From: an uncultured Acetobacteraceae bacterium
GTDB taxonomy: Bacteria; Pseudomonadota; Alphaproteobacteria; Acetobacterales; Acetobacteraceae
Assembly: GCA_903895595.1 (NCBI GenBank)
Contig: CAITUP010000075.1
Span: 1-64,000 of the forward strand
DNA: 64,000 nt
Direction of reading: 5' to 3'
This document shows positions 26,092-33,580 of the stretch, piece by piece. Position numbers and translations under genes: made by a program. Below the pieces are notes generated by a model. It saw nothing but the letters and a program-made list of their open reading frames with translations, ran no database searches and was not told where the DNA came from. How positions within the stretch are numbered: the stretch's first letter is position 1; each line of letters begins with the position of its first letter.

Positions 26092-27159
26092 TTATCCCCC
26101 CAGCCGCCCATACGTCTTCAACGCGTTCTCCGTCAGGATCTTCCGCACCAACCGGTCCGGCAATCCGTCCGGCAGCGCATCCGTCCCGTCGAAATGCCAA
26201 TGTGGATAATCCGTCGAGAACATCAGCATGTCCTCGCAATCGATTTCCTCGATCAAGCGAGCGAGCTGCGTCTGATCCGGCGGCCCGTCGAACGGCTGAA
26301 TGGTCAGCCGCACATGCTCCCGAGCATACTCGGCCGGCGATTTGTCGAGCCACGGCACCTCGGCCCGCACCGCGCGCCAGGTCTTGTTCGCCCGCCACAT
26401 CCAGGCCGGCAGCCAGGTCACACCGGACTCCAGCAGCACGACCTTCAGCCGGGGGAATTCGGTGAAAACCCCCTCGGAAATAAGGCTGTTCAGCACCCCC
26501 GCGAAGCCGGTGGACCACGAAACGTAGTCCTCCAGATAATAGGACGGCCAGCCGAGATTGGTCGGCGGATGCCGATAAGAACTGCCGGCATGCACGCCAA
26601 TCGGCAAATCCGCCTGCTCCGCCGCGCGGTAAATCGGCCAGTTCGTCCGGCGCCCGAGCGGAATCTCCGCCATCTCCCACAGCAGCACCTGCACAAAGCG
26701 GCGATCCGCGGCACACCGTTCGATCTCCTTTGCCGCCAGTTCCGGGCTGTGCTGCGGCACGACGATGGAGGCCCGCAACCGGTCGTCCCGGTCCAGCCAC
26801 TCCCGCGCCACCCAATCGTTGATCGCTCGGCAGAACGCCGCCGACAGGTCCTCGCTGAAAATGGCCGGGGCGCCGTGCAGCACGTTGCAGATGGCGAAAC
26901 GCGAGCCGAACCCGTCCAGCGCCTGCGTCTTCAGCGTGTCGAAATCCGATCCTGGGAACCCCTTGGCGGGCCGCCAGTCCGGCCGGCAGTTGATGGGCGC
27001 GTTCACCGGGAACGCGGCGGCGTTGTAATTGTCCTTGTCCAGGCCACGCATTTTCACATGCGCGCGCCAGTAGTCGTCCAAATAGGGCAGCAGGACATGG
27101 GTGCCCGGCAACGCGGGATGGATGTCGCAATCGATCGCGCCTGATGCGGGAGTTGTCAC
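26092..27159 (-). CDS. Amidohydrolase-2 family metal-dependent hydrolase/decarboxylase
   Basis: 355-residue TIM-barrel protein of the ACMSD-like amidohydrolase group. The N-terminal metal motif is IDCDIHPALP. A mid-barrel His lies in PIGVHAGSSY, and the C-terminal Asp is in MFSTDYPHWHFDG. Family members decarboxylate aromatic acids or hydrolyse ring amides. ATG 27159 gives a compact N-terminus. The transcript is leftward and single-gene. It faces a convergent binding protein, which could supply a related substrate, but that is only proximity. Confidence 0.88.
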   Translation of the reverse strand: MTTPASGAIDCDIHPALPGTHVLLPYLDDYWRAHVKMRGLDKDNYNAAAFPVNAPINCRPDWRPAKGFPGSDFDTLKTQALDGFGSRFAICNVLHGAPAIFSEDLSAAFCRAINDWVAREWLDRDDRLRASIVVPQHSPELAAKEIERCAADRRFVQVLLWEMAEIPLGRRTNWPIYRAAEQADLPIGVHAGSSYRHPPTNLGWPSYYLEDYVSWSTGFAGVLNSLISEGVFTEFPRLKVVLLESGVTWLPAWMWRANKTWRAVRAEVPWLDKSPAEYAREHVRLTIQPFDGPPDQTQLARLIEEIDCEDMLMFSTDYPHWHFDGTDALPDGLPDRLVRKILTENALKTYGRLGG

Positions 27160-27276
27160 GGACGCCGCTCCTTGTTGGCCGGAGGATAGGGCTGGGCGGT
27201 GTGGGGTTCAATGGCCGGGGAATGCTTGAGATGACAGCCCAGTACGCCTATATTCCCGAAAGTTCCGGGAGCCTAG

Positions 27277-27477
27277 ATGATGGCATTACCAGCGACAAAG
27301 CGACCAACGACCGTGACCGCCATCAAGCGGAACGTGGCACCACGCACGCCTCAGACCGCGACACTCGAAGATCGTCTGGTAGCCAAGGCCGCGAACGGCG
27401 ATCGCAAGGCCTATGCCGAGCCGAGCCTGGATGAGTTGAGCCGCGAAGAGCGGCACAAGTTGCTCTACGGCGCGTGA
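27277..27477 (+). CDS. Small basic protein, upstream partner of a two-gene module
   Basis: 66 residues, basic in its first half (PATKRPTTVTAIKRNVAPR) and helical in its second (LDELSREERHKLLYGA). A GGGAG ribosome site precedes the start, with ATGs at 27277 and 27280. Its TGA overlaps the GTG start of the next gene by 4 bases, so the two are translationally coupled. The size, order and coupling resemble an antitoxin gene ahead of a toxin gene, but no known antitoxin fold is recognisable. Confidence 0.55.
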   Translation: MMALPATKRPTTVTAIKRNVAPRTPQTATLEDRLVAKAANGDRKAYAEPSLDELSREERHKLLYGA

Positions 27478-27998
27478 GGCAGCCGAACCGCGCGCGCATT
27501 CGCCTGCGTCTGCCGCGCATCGAGACCAAACCCAAACGTGTACGCCTCGAAGGATGGCAGGATTACGCCTCCATCGGCAAAGACCCGGTCTTGCGCGCCG
27601 AACTCGACGATATCGTCGACAGCATTGGGCGCGGCGACGGCGTTCCAGAGAAATATTACCGGGCAGGGATCGATCGAGATCGGGACGAGTTATTGGAGCA
27701 GACGGGCATCATGCATCTGCATCTTGGCGGTAAGCACTCCGATACGCTGATTTTTCTCGTGCAATACGACGATCTTGTTTTGCTGTTGGAGAGCAATTCG
27801 CACGTCCATTTCCGCACCAACCCGAAGGGCAAAAACATCGTAGCGCTTGTCCAATCGTGGTTCGTCAATATGGAGCGCGATATGGCCGACGCGGCACAAC
27901 TGGCCGCGGGAGCAGCAGAGCGTCAGGCCGCCGAGGAACACTCGAGACGCCTTGCCGCGGCTTTGGCCAAACTGAAGCGGGAAGCCGGTCGAATTTAG
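27474..27998 (+). CDS. Unknown 174-residue protein, possible toxin of a two-gene module
   Basis: Starts at GTG 27474 inside the stop of the preceding small gene. The N-terminal 20 residues are basic. The core contains GIMHLHLGGKHSDTLIFLV and YDDLVLLLESNSHVHF, a pattern of His-rich and beta-strand segments also seen in uncharacterised small proteins and vaguely in RelE/YafO-like toxins. The last 45 residues form an Ala/Glu-rich helix (AAGAAERQAAEEHSRRL). No signal peptide. Toxin function is a guess based on gene order and size. Confidence 0.6.
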   Translation: MRQPNRARIRLRLPRIETKPKRVRLEGWQDYASIGKDPVLRAELDDIVDSIGRGDGVPEKYYRAGIDRDRDELLEQTGIMHLHLGGKHSDTLIFLVQYDDLVLLLESNSHVHFRTNPKGKNIVALVQSWFVNMERDMADAAQLAAGAAERQAAEEHSRRLAAALAKLKREAGRI

Positions 27999-28069
27999 GA
28001 CCGGCCTTGGTCGCACCCGCGTCGCCGGTATGATACGCCTCGCCCTGCGAGAACCCGGCAGGAGACATC

Positions 28070-29131
28070 ATGTCCGATCCCAGCCCAAACACACGCACCA
28101 CCACTATCGCCCGCGTCGCGCTGGCGGCGCTTCTCACCGGCCTCGGGCTTTGGACAATCCGGGAGTTCATCCCCGCACTGGTGTGGTCCGGCATTATCGC
28201 CATCGCCGTCTGGCCGCTTTACGAACGGGCACAGCGGCAATGCCCGCCGGGCCGGCACAACCTGCTGTTGCCCAGTGCCTTCACGCTCATTGTCGCGGTG
28301 GTGTTCATCGCACCTCTGGCCATTGCCGCCGTGCGTGTGGGCCGGGAATCGCACGTGATCCTGGATTGGGTGGACGCAGCCCGGCGCTCGGGCATTCCGG
28401 CACCCGATTGGCTCGGCCATCTGCCGTTCGGGGCCGAGCAGGCCGTCGCATGGTGGAACGAAAATCTGGCCGACAGGGACTCCGCCGCCGAACTCCTGCA
28501 TCGCGTCGATCGCACCGAACTGCTCGGCGCCAGCAAGCAGATCGGCGCGAATGTGGTGCACCGAGCGATTCTGTTCGGTTTCAGCCTGCTGACATTGTTC
28601 TTCCTGTTCAAGGACGGGGACGCATTGGTCGCCCAAATGCAGCGCGCCAGCCATCGCGCCTTCGGGCCGAGCGGCGAGAGGGTCGGGCGCCAGATTATCG
28701 CGTCGATCCATGGGACCGTGGACGGCTTGGTCCTGGTCGGCCTCGCGGAGGGTGTCCTGCTCGGTATCGCCTACGCCGCGACCGGCGTCCCGCATCCCGC
28801 CCTGCTCGGCGCCATCACGGCGGTGGCGGCGATGATCCCGTTCGGCGCGCCGCTGGTGTTCGGCCTCGCGGCGCTACTGCTGGTGGGGCAAGGCGCGCAA
28901 ATGGCTGCCATCGTCGTGCTGGCGATCGGCATGATCGTCACCTTCGTCGCCGACCATTTCGTGCGCCCGGTGCTGATCGGCGGCGCCACGAAGCTGCCCT
29001 TCATGTGGGTTCTGTTCGGCATCCTCGGCGGCGTCGCGACCTGGGGGCTGCTCGGCCTGTTCCTCGGGCCGGCGGTCATGGCGGCCCTGATCATGCTGTG
29101 GCGCGAATGGACGGGCGACGCCGAAGACTGA
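28070..29131 (+). CDS. AI-2E/PerM-family membrane protein
   Basis: 353 residues with about eight hydrophobic segments: two at the N-terminus, a soluble central part (residues about 95-165), then a helical bundle. The family signature lies in RVGRQIIASIHGTVDGLVLV and in FGLAALLLVGQGAQMAA. A good GGAGA ribosome site precedes ATG 28070. Members have been linked to autoinducer-2 export and to Na+/H+ antiport; neither can be assigned here. It lies 30 bases upstream of the enoyl-CoA hydratase gene on the same strand. Confidence 0.9.
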   Translation: MSDPSPNTRTTTIARVALAALLTGLGLWTIREFIPALVWSGIIAIAVWPLYERAQRQCPPGRHNLLLPSAFTLIVAVVFIAPLAIAAVRVGRESHVILDWVDAARRSGIPAPDWLGHLPFGAEQAVAWWNENLADRDSAAELLHRVDRTELLGASKQIGANVVHRAILFGFSLLTLFFLFKDGDALVAQMQRASHRAFGPSGERVGRQIIASIHGTVDGLVLVGLAEGVLLGIAYAATGVPHPALLGAITAVAAMIPFGAPLVFGLAALLLVGQGAQMAAIVVLAIGMIVTFVADHFVRPVLIGGATKLPFMWVLFGILGGVATWGLLGLFLGPAVMAALIMLWREWTGDAED

Positions 29132-29161
29132 TACCAACGCCCCTCGAAGGAGAGAAATGCC

Positions 29162-29956
29162 ATGAGCGAAACCGCCGAAGACAACATGCTGATCCGGGAA
29201 GATCGCGGCCATATCCGCGTCCTGACGATCAACCGCCCGCACCGCATGAACTCCATGTCCCCGGAACTCAGTGACCGCCTGATCGAGGAATTCGTCGACG
29301 CCAACGCCGACCCCGACGTGCGCGCCATCGTCCTGACCGCCGTCGGCGACCGCGCCTTCTGCGCTGGTGCCGACCTCAAGGCTCGGGCGGAGGCCGACAA
29401 GGACGGCAAGCCCTATCTGCCGCTGCTGTCGCGCGTCGAACGTTATGTGTTCGAGGTCGTTCTGGAAACCTTCAAGCCGACGATTGCCGCCCTGAACGGC
29501 CCGGCGGTGGCCGGTGGGTGCGAGTTGGCACTGGCCTGCGACATGCGCGTCGGCGCCGAACATGCGCTGATGGGCCTGCCCGAGGCCAAGCGTGGCAAGG
29601 GCGCCCATTTCGGCAACGTGATCCTGCCCCGCCTGATCCCGTCCGGTATCGCGTACGAGATGCTGTATCTGGGCGAATACATCAACATGGAACAGGCCAA
29701 ACACTGGGGCTTGGTCAACCGCGTGGTGCCGAAGGGGGAGGCGCTGAACGAAGCCCTGCGCCTGGCCGAAGCCATCTGCGAAAACGCTCCCGTCACCATC
29801 CGCCGCATGAAGGAAACCGCGGTGCGCGCCAACGGCCTGCCGATGCCCGTGGCGCTGCGGCTGAACGAAGGCATCAGCCCCTACACCAGCGAGGACCGAG
29901 TGGAAGGCGTGCGGGCGTACGTGGAGAAGCGTAAGCCGGTATGGAAGGGGCGTTGA
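29162..29956 (+). CDS. Enoyl-CoA hydratase/isomerase family protein
   Basis: 264-residue crotonase-fold enzyme. The oxyanion-hole motifs are AFCAGADLKARAE near residue 62 and NGPAVAGGCELALACDMRVG near 112. The catalytic region reads GLPEAKRGKGAHFGN: one acidic residue (Glu138) is present, but the second position typical of hydratases is not obvious. It could be a hydratase, isomerase or carnitinyl-CoA-type enzyme. It probably shares a transcript with the AI-2E family gene. Confidence 0.9.
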   Translation: MSETAEDNMLIREDRGHIRVLTINRPHRMNSMSPELSDRLIEEFVDANADPDVRAIVLTAVGDRAFCAGADLKARAEADKDGKPYLPLLSRVERYVFEVVLETFKPTIAALNGPAVAGGCELALACDMRVGAEHALMGLPEAKRGKGAHFGNVILPRLIPSGIAYEMLYLGEYINMEQAKHWGLVNRVVPKGEALNEALRLAEAICENAPVTIRRMKETAVRANGLPMPVALRLNEGISPYTSEDRVEGVRAYVEKRKPVWKGR

Positions 29957-30260
29957 AAATTGGTTGCAAACGAGATCGGTGCGGATACCGATCCGACGTA
30001 AATGCGATTTGTTTCAACCACCGGTATCGTGGGCAACGCGCCTATTTTGTGCGGCGCGTTGACCCATGTCCAAGCGGGGTGCTGGATAGGGCGTGCGTCG
30101 ATAACATTCGGTATTGACACCATCGTGGCCTCCGGTAAGGGTGCGCCCGGTGAGCGGGCGGTCCTGGCTGCATTGCTGACTTATGTCATTTTTAGGGATC
30201 TTCGTAGCAAGCTCCTTGCCGAACGCCGATCGTATCGGCCAGCCTTTGGGGAACGTGCCC
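29957..30260. other. Intergenic region with two hairpins
   Basis: 304 bases without a convincing gene. GATCGGT...ACCGATC (29974-29993) is a 7-base-pair hairpin just after the enoyl-CoA hydratase stop and may terminate it. A longer hairpin lies at 30030-30066 (TGGGCAACGCGCC pairing with GGCGCGTTGACCCA, one bulge). A TTGACA at 30114-30119 could be a -35 element for the next gene, but I see no good -10. A small structured RNA is possible and unproven. Confidence 0.4.
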
Positions 30261-30656
30261 ATGAAATACATTCCACCCTTCGACAGTGTGAAAGCCCATC
30301 TCGCGATGGCGTCGGAAAAAGGGGAATTGCGGGTTTCCGGGGCCTACGAAGACTTGGTGAACCTGATCCGGCAGCTGATCCAAGGGATCGAAGTCGACGA
30401 AGCTTGGTATCTGGAACGCTACCCGGACATCGCCGACGCGATCAAAGAGGGCATCGTCGCGTCAGCGCAGCAGCATTTCGTCAACGATGGGTATTTCGAG
30501 GGGCGGCAACCCTTCCCCATTCGCGTCAATGAGCGGTGGTACCTGACCCAGAACACCGGCGTCGCCGATTTCGTGCGCCAGGGCAAGCTGAAGTCCGGAC
30601 AGCAGCATTTCGATGAAAATGGATACATGGAAGGGCGGCTGCCGTTCGCGCTGTAA
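30261..30656 (+). CDS. Protein with two WYL...EGRxPF repeats
   Basis: 131 residues. After a 40-residue leader come two repeats of about 40 residues: residues about 53-90 (WYLERYPDIADAIKEG...HFVNDGYFEGRQPF) and 93-131 (WYLTQNTGVADFVRQG...HFDENGYMEGRLPF). Such YL..NPDVA...HF..GxxEGRxP repeats are familiar as accessory units in bacterial glycosyltransferases and secreted calcium-binding proteins; here they form almost the whole protein. ATG 30261 is chosen; a start at 30183 would add 26 residues. There is no signal peptide. Its stop codon overlaps the terminator hairpin. Confidence 0.7.
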   Translation: MKYIPPFDSVKAHLAMASEKGELRVSGAYEDLVNLIRQLIQGIEVDEAWYLERYPDIADAIKEGIVASAQQHFVNDGYFEGRQPFPIRVNERWYLTQNTGVADFVRQGKLKSGQQHFDENGYMEGRLPFAL

Positions 30657-30665
30657 ACGGCAGCC
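30637..30665 (+). terminator. Hairpin spanning the end of the repeat-protein gene
   Basis: GGCTGCCGTT (30637-30646) pairs perfectly with AACGGCAGCC (30656-30665). The stem includes the last codons and the TAA of the gene, followed by ATTTCCCCTTT. It sits between convergent genes and is a likely terminator for the rightward transcript, perhaps for both. Confidence 0.5.
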
Positions 30666-30674
30666 ATTTCCCCT

Positions 30675-31031
30675 TTAGCGCGGCTTCTGCTGCGGCAATT
30701 CCATCCGCACGGACACCGCCGCGCTGGCGATCACCGCGATATCGCCGCGTTCGGGATCCGGCACGTTCAGCCCGCCCTTCACCGCTTTCACAGTCACGAT
30801 GCCATGCGGCAGCGTCGCTTTCACGGCGTCGGTGTTGACCTTGTCGGGCTGCTGCACACCGATCGTCACGTCGACCTGCATTTTCTTCGAATCCACCCCG
30901 AAGGCGCGAATCCACGTCATCGAGCTGTGATGCAGCGCGTCCTGCACCGCGCGGATCGCCGCCTTGGTATAATCGCCGCCGTGCAGATCGTTGCCGGTGC
31001 CGAGCTCCAGGATGATGCGTTTGGGTGTCAT
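30675..31031 (-). CDS. Lin0512-family protein, copy 1
   Basis: 118 residues of the small conserved Lin0512 family (TIGR02058), whose function is unknown. The family opening is IILELGTGNDLHGGDYTKAA, followed by VDVTIGVQQPDKVNTDAV and a hydrophobic AVIASAAVSVRMEL end. ATG 31031 begins this; a longer frame reaching 31139 overlaps the neighbour and is not conserved. It lies 11 bases after its paralogue, so the two are co-transcribed. No metal or nucleotide motif is evident. Confidence 0.82.
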   Translation of the reverse strand: MTPKRIILELGTGNDLHGGDYTKAAIRAVQDALHHSSMTWIRAFGVDSKKMQVDVTIGVQQPDKVNTDAVKATLPHGIVTVKAVKGGLNVPDPERGDIAVIASAAVSVRMELPQQKPR

Positions 31032-31042
31032 GGCGGGGCTCC

Positions 31043-31384
31043 TTATTCGATGTCGAGATGCACGATCGCCGCGGCCTGGGCGATCACGGTCGAACTGGTG
31101 CCGGCGTCGTTGGGGATTTCCAACCCGCCTTCGACGCATTCCACGCTGCCGGTGCCGTGCGGCAGCAGGGCCAGCACCTGCGCTTTATCGACGAGGTCTG
31201 GCTTCGGCACGCCGATCAGCACCTCCACGAACATCGAATCCACATGCAGGCCGACCGCGTCGGCGATACTGAGAGAATTGTGCCACAGCGCATCGCGAAG
31301 CGCCCGCACCGCCGCCTTGGTATAATCCGCGCCGCGGATATCGGTGCCCATGCCTATTTCGAGCACCACGCGTTTCATCGCCAT
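31043..31384 (-). CDS. Lin0512-family protein, copy 2
   Basis: 113 residues, aligning along its whole length with copy 1: VVLEIGMGTDIRGADYTKAA, VEVLIGVPKPDLVDKAQV, and a TVIAQAAAIVHLDIE end. Identity is well below that of a recent duplication, so the pair is old and may form a hetero-oligomer. ATG 31384, or 31378 two codons later. It is divergent from the flavin monooxygenase operon, separated by a 135-base gap that contains a palindromic repeat. Confidence 0.82.
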   Translation of the reverse strand: MAMKRVVLEIGMGTDIRGADYTKAAVRALRDALWHNSLSIADAVGLHVDSMFVEVLIGVPKPDLVDKAQVLALLPHGTGSVECVEGGLEIPNDAGTSSTVIAQAAAIVHLDIE

Positions 31385-31463
31385 GTCCGTTTCCTTCTTC
31401 TGGACGATAGAAGGACAGCGTAGGACGTTTGGTGCCGCACGTCATCTCGGGGTAGCATACTCC

Positions 31464-31494
31464 CGTCATGGTCGGGTCAAGCCAGACCATGACG
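31464..31494. repeat. CGTCATGGTC palindromic repeat
   Basis: CGTCATGGTC (31464-31473) and GACCATGACG (31485-31494) are perfect inverted copies around an 11-base centre, GGGTCAAGCCA. The same core occurs at 36863 and 51711 and a variant at 14643. It lies in the divergent gap between the Lin0512 pair and the flavin monooxygenase operon, about 25 bases before the latter's start. Confidence 0.65.
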
Positions 31495-31519
31495 CTGGTG
31501 GAAATCAAGGGAGCGCGCG

Positions 31520-32614
31520 ATGGAAGTCGGAATGCAACTGGTGTTCTGCAGCTACGGCTGGACGAACATGCCGGACGATCGGGTGTGGGATGAGGAGCTG
31601 AAACTCGCGCGCATCGCCGCCGATAACGGCTTCGACGTGATCTGGTCGGTGGAGCATCACTTCAACGATTATTCATTCTGCCCCGACAATTTGCAGTTGA
31701 TGAGCTGGCTCGCCGCCGCCTGCCCGAACGTGGGCCTGGGCACCGCCGCCGTCATCCTGCCGTGGCACGATCCGCTGCGGGTCGCCGAACAGGTATCGGT
31801 CCTCGACCACCTCAGCGGCGGGCGTTTCCGGCTCGGCGTGGGACGCGGGCTGGCGCAGCGGGAATTCAAGGCGTTCCGCGGCACGATGGACGAATCTCGG
31901 GAACGTTTCGACGAATCCGCCCGCATGATCGTGGACGCGCTGGAAAGCGGCTTCATGGAGGGCAACGGCCCCTTCTACCAGCAGCCCCGCATCGAAATCC
32001 GCCCCCGGCCGACGCGGACGTTCAAGGGGCGCACCTATGCCGTGGCGTCGTCGGATGATTCGGTCGTCTCGGCCGCCAAGCTGAACGCGCGTATGGTGAT
32101 GTTCGCCGACCGGCCCTGGCCGATGCGGATGCCGGCGATCGAAAAGCACCGCGCGCTGGTGCGGGAAATGCACGGCATGGAAGCCGGCGCGCCGCTGCTG
32201 GCCGATTTTTGCGTCTGCACCCCCACAATGGATGGCGCCGAGGAAAAAGCCATCCAATACATGGGAAAATTCGTCGAAAGCAATTTTTACCACTACGAAC
32301 TGCTCGGCGATCATTTCGCGCAGGTGAAAGGCTACGATGCCTATGCGCAGAAAATCGCGCTGGCGAAGGAAATCGGCATGGAAGGCATCGTCAAAGCCTT
32401 CACCCAGGCCGCCGTTTGGGGAACGCCGGATCACATCCTGCGCATGTTCGAAGAGAGGCGGAAGGTCGTGGGCGATTTCGAACTCGCGACATCGTTCCGT
32501 TTCGGAGGCACGCCGTACGATCTGGCCGAGTCCGGCTTGAAGCTGTACTGCAAGGAAGTGCTGCCGGTGCTGAAGGCTTGGAAAAATGAGGATTTGGCGG
32601 CTGCGGCGGAGTAA
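31520..32614 (+). CDS. LLM-class flavin-dependent oxidoreductase
   Basis: 364-residue luciferase-like TIM-barrel monooxygenase. Family features include FDVIWSVEHHFNDYSFCPDN near residue 36, VGLGTAAVILPWHDPLRVAE near 73 and GGRFRLGVGRGLAQREF near 106. It uses FMN or F420 with a separate reductase. The C-terminal part reads TQAAVWGTPDHILRMFEERR. It is the first gene of a four-gene unit with a 2-oxoglutarate oxygenase 6 bases downstream and two binding-protein genes, which looks like uptake and oxidation of one compound. Confidence 0.92.
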   Translation: MEVGMQLVFCSYGWTNMPDDRVWDEELKLARIAADNGFDVIWSVEHHFNDYSFCPDNLQLMSWLAAACPNVGLGTAAVILPWHDPLRVAEQVSVLDHLSGGRFRLGVGRGLAQREFKAFRGTMDESRERFDESARMIVDALESGFMEGNGPFYQQPRIEIRPRPTRTFKGRTYAVASSDDSVVSAAKLNARMVMFADRPWPMRMPAIEKHRALVREMHGMEAGAPLLADFCVCTPTMDGAEEKAIQYMGKFVESNFYHYELLGDHFAQVKGYDAYAQKIALAKEIGMEGIVKAFTQAAVWGTPDHILRMFEERRKVVGDFELATSFRFGGTPYDLAESGLKLYCKEVLPVLKAWKNEDLAAAAE

Positions 32615-32620
32615 CACGAT

Positions 32621-33580
32621 ATGATCCCGATGCTGGACGTCGCCCGCTATCTGGCGGGCGAACCGGGGGAACTGGAACGCCTCGGCGCCCAGTTGCGCCA
32701 CGCTTTCGAAAATGTCGGGTTCTATTATCTGCGCGGCCACGACATTCCCGAAAATCTGATCGCCGCGATGTTCGATCAGGCGCGGCGGTTCCACGCGCAG
32801 CCACTGGAAGCGAAACTGCAAGTCCGCATCAACGAACACAATATCGGCTACATGCCCATCGGCGGCAGTCTGGCGCGCACGTCGAAGGTCAACAACAACA
32901 CCAAACCCAGCGTGAACGAGGCGGTTTTCTTCCGCCGCGAACGCACGCCGGACGACCCGGATGTGATCGCCGGGACGAAACTGCGCGGCCTGAATCAATG
33001 GCCCGCCGGTCTGCCGGGATTTCGCGAAACCGTCCTGTCCTACATGATCGCGATGGAGCGTCTGTGTCAGCGTCTGGTGCCGATCTACGCCGTGGCGCTG
33101 GATCTGCCGCCCGATTATTTCGACGCGATGTTCGCGCGCGGCAATATGATTCAACGGCTGTCGCATTACCCGCCGCGTGCGTCGTACGACGAAAACGAAT
33201 TCAGCATCGCGCCGCACACCGACTCCGGTTTCATGACGTTGCTGGCACCATCCAACGTGCCGGGATTGGCGATCAGGCTGCCGGATGGGACGTGGTTCGA
33301 TGCGCCATCGATCCCCGGATGCTTCACGGTGAACGGTGGCGATATCCTCAAGCGTTGGACCAACGACCGGTTCCTGTCGACACCGCATCGTGCGCTGAAC
33401 GTGTCCGGCCTGGACCGTTACGCGATCCCGTTTTTCTTCGATACGCATCCGGATACGCTGCTGGAATGTCTGCCGACCTGCCGGTCGGTGGATAATCCGG
33501 CGAAATACGAACCAGTGACGTATCACGATTATGCCGTGTGGTACGCGACCCGCAACTATGTGCATCAGGATCAAGCATGA
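32621..33580 (+). CDS. Isopenicillin-N-synthase-like 2-oxoglutarate/Fe(II) oxygenase
   Basis: 319-residue non-haem iron oxygenase. The N-terminal DIOX_N part reads MLDVARYLAGEPGELERLGA...FYYLRGHDIPENLIAAMF. The catalytic domain has the HxD motif in IAPHTDSGFMTLLAP near residue 201, the distal His in FLSTPHRALN near 259 and the 2-oxoglutarate-binding segment RYAIPFFF. ATG 32621 follows the monooxygenase stop by 6 bases. Its TGA overlaps the next start by 4 bases. Catabolic hydroxylation is more likely than antibiotic synthesis given the neighbours, but the substrate is unknown. Confidence 0.92.
   Translation: MIPMLDVARYLAGEPGELERLGAQLRHAFENVGFYYLRGHDIPENLIAAMFDQARRFHAQPLEAKLQVRINEHNIGYMPIGGSLARTSKVNNNTKPSVNEAVFFRRERTPDDPDVIAGTKLRGLNQWPAGLPGFRETVLSYMIAMERLCQRLVPIYAVALDLPPDYFDAMFARGNMIQRLSHYPPRASYDENEFSIAPHTDSGFMTLLAPSNVPGLAIRLPDGTWFDAPSIPGCFTVNGGDILKRWTNDRFLSTPHRALNVSGLDRYAIPFFFDTHPDTLLECLPTCRSVDNPAKYEPVTYHDYAVWYATRNYVHQDQA

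Noticed and set aside
30114-30119. TTGACA as -35 of a promoter for the repeat protein
   Set aside because: No acceptable -10 element at 16-18 bases.
31673-33574. 633-codon open frame antisense to the LLM and 2-oxoglutarate oxygenase genes
   Set aside because: It spans two real genes and their junction, typical of GC-skewed codon shadows.
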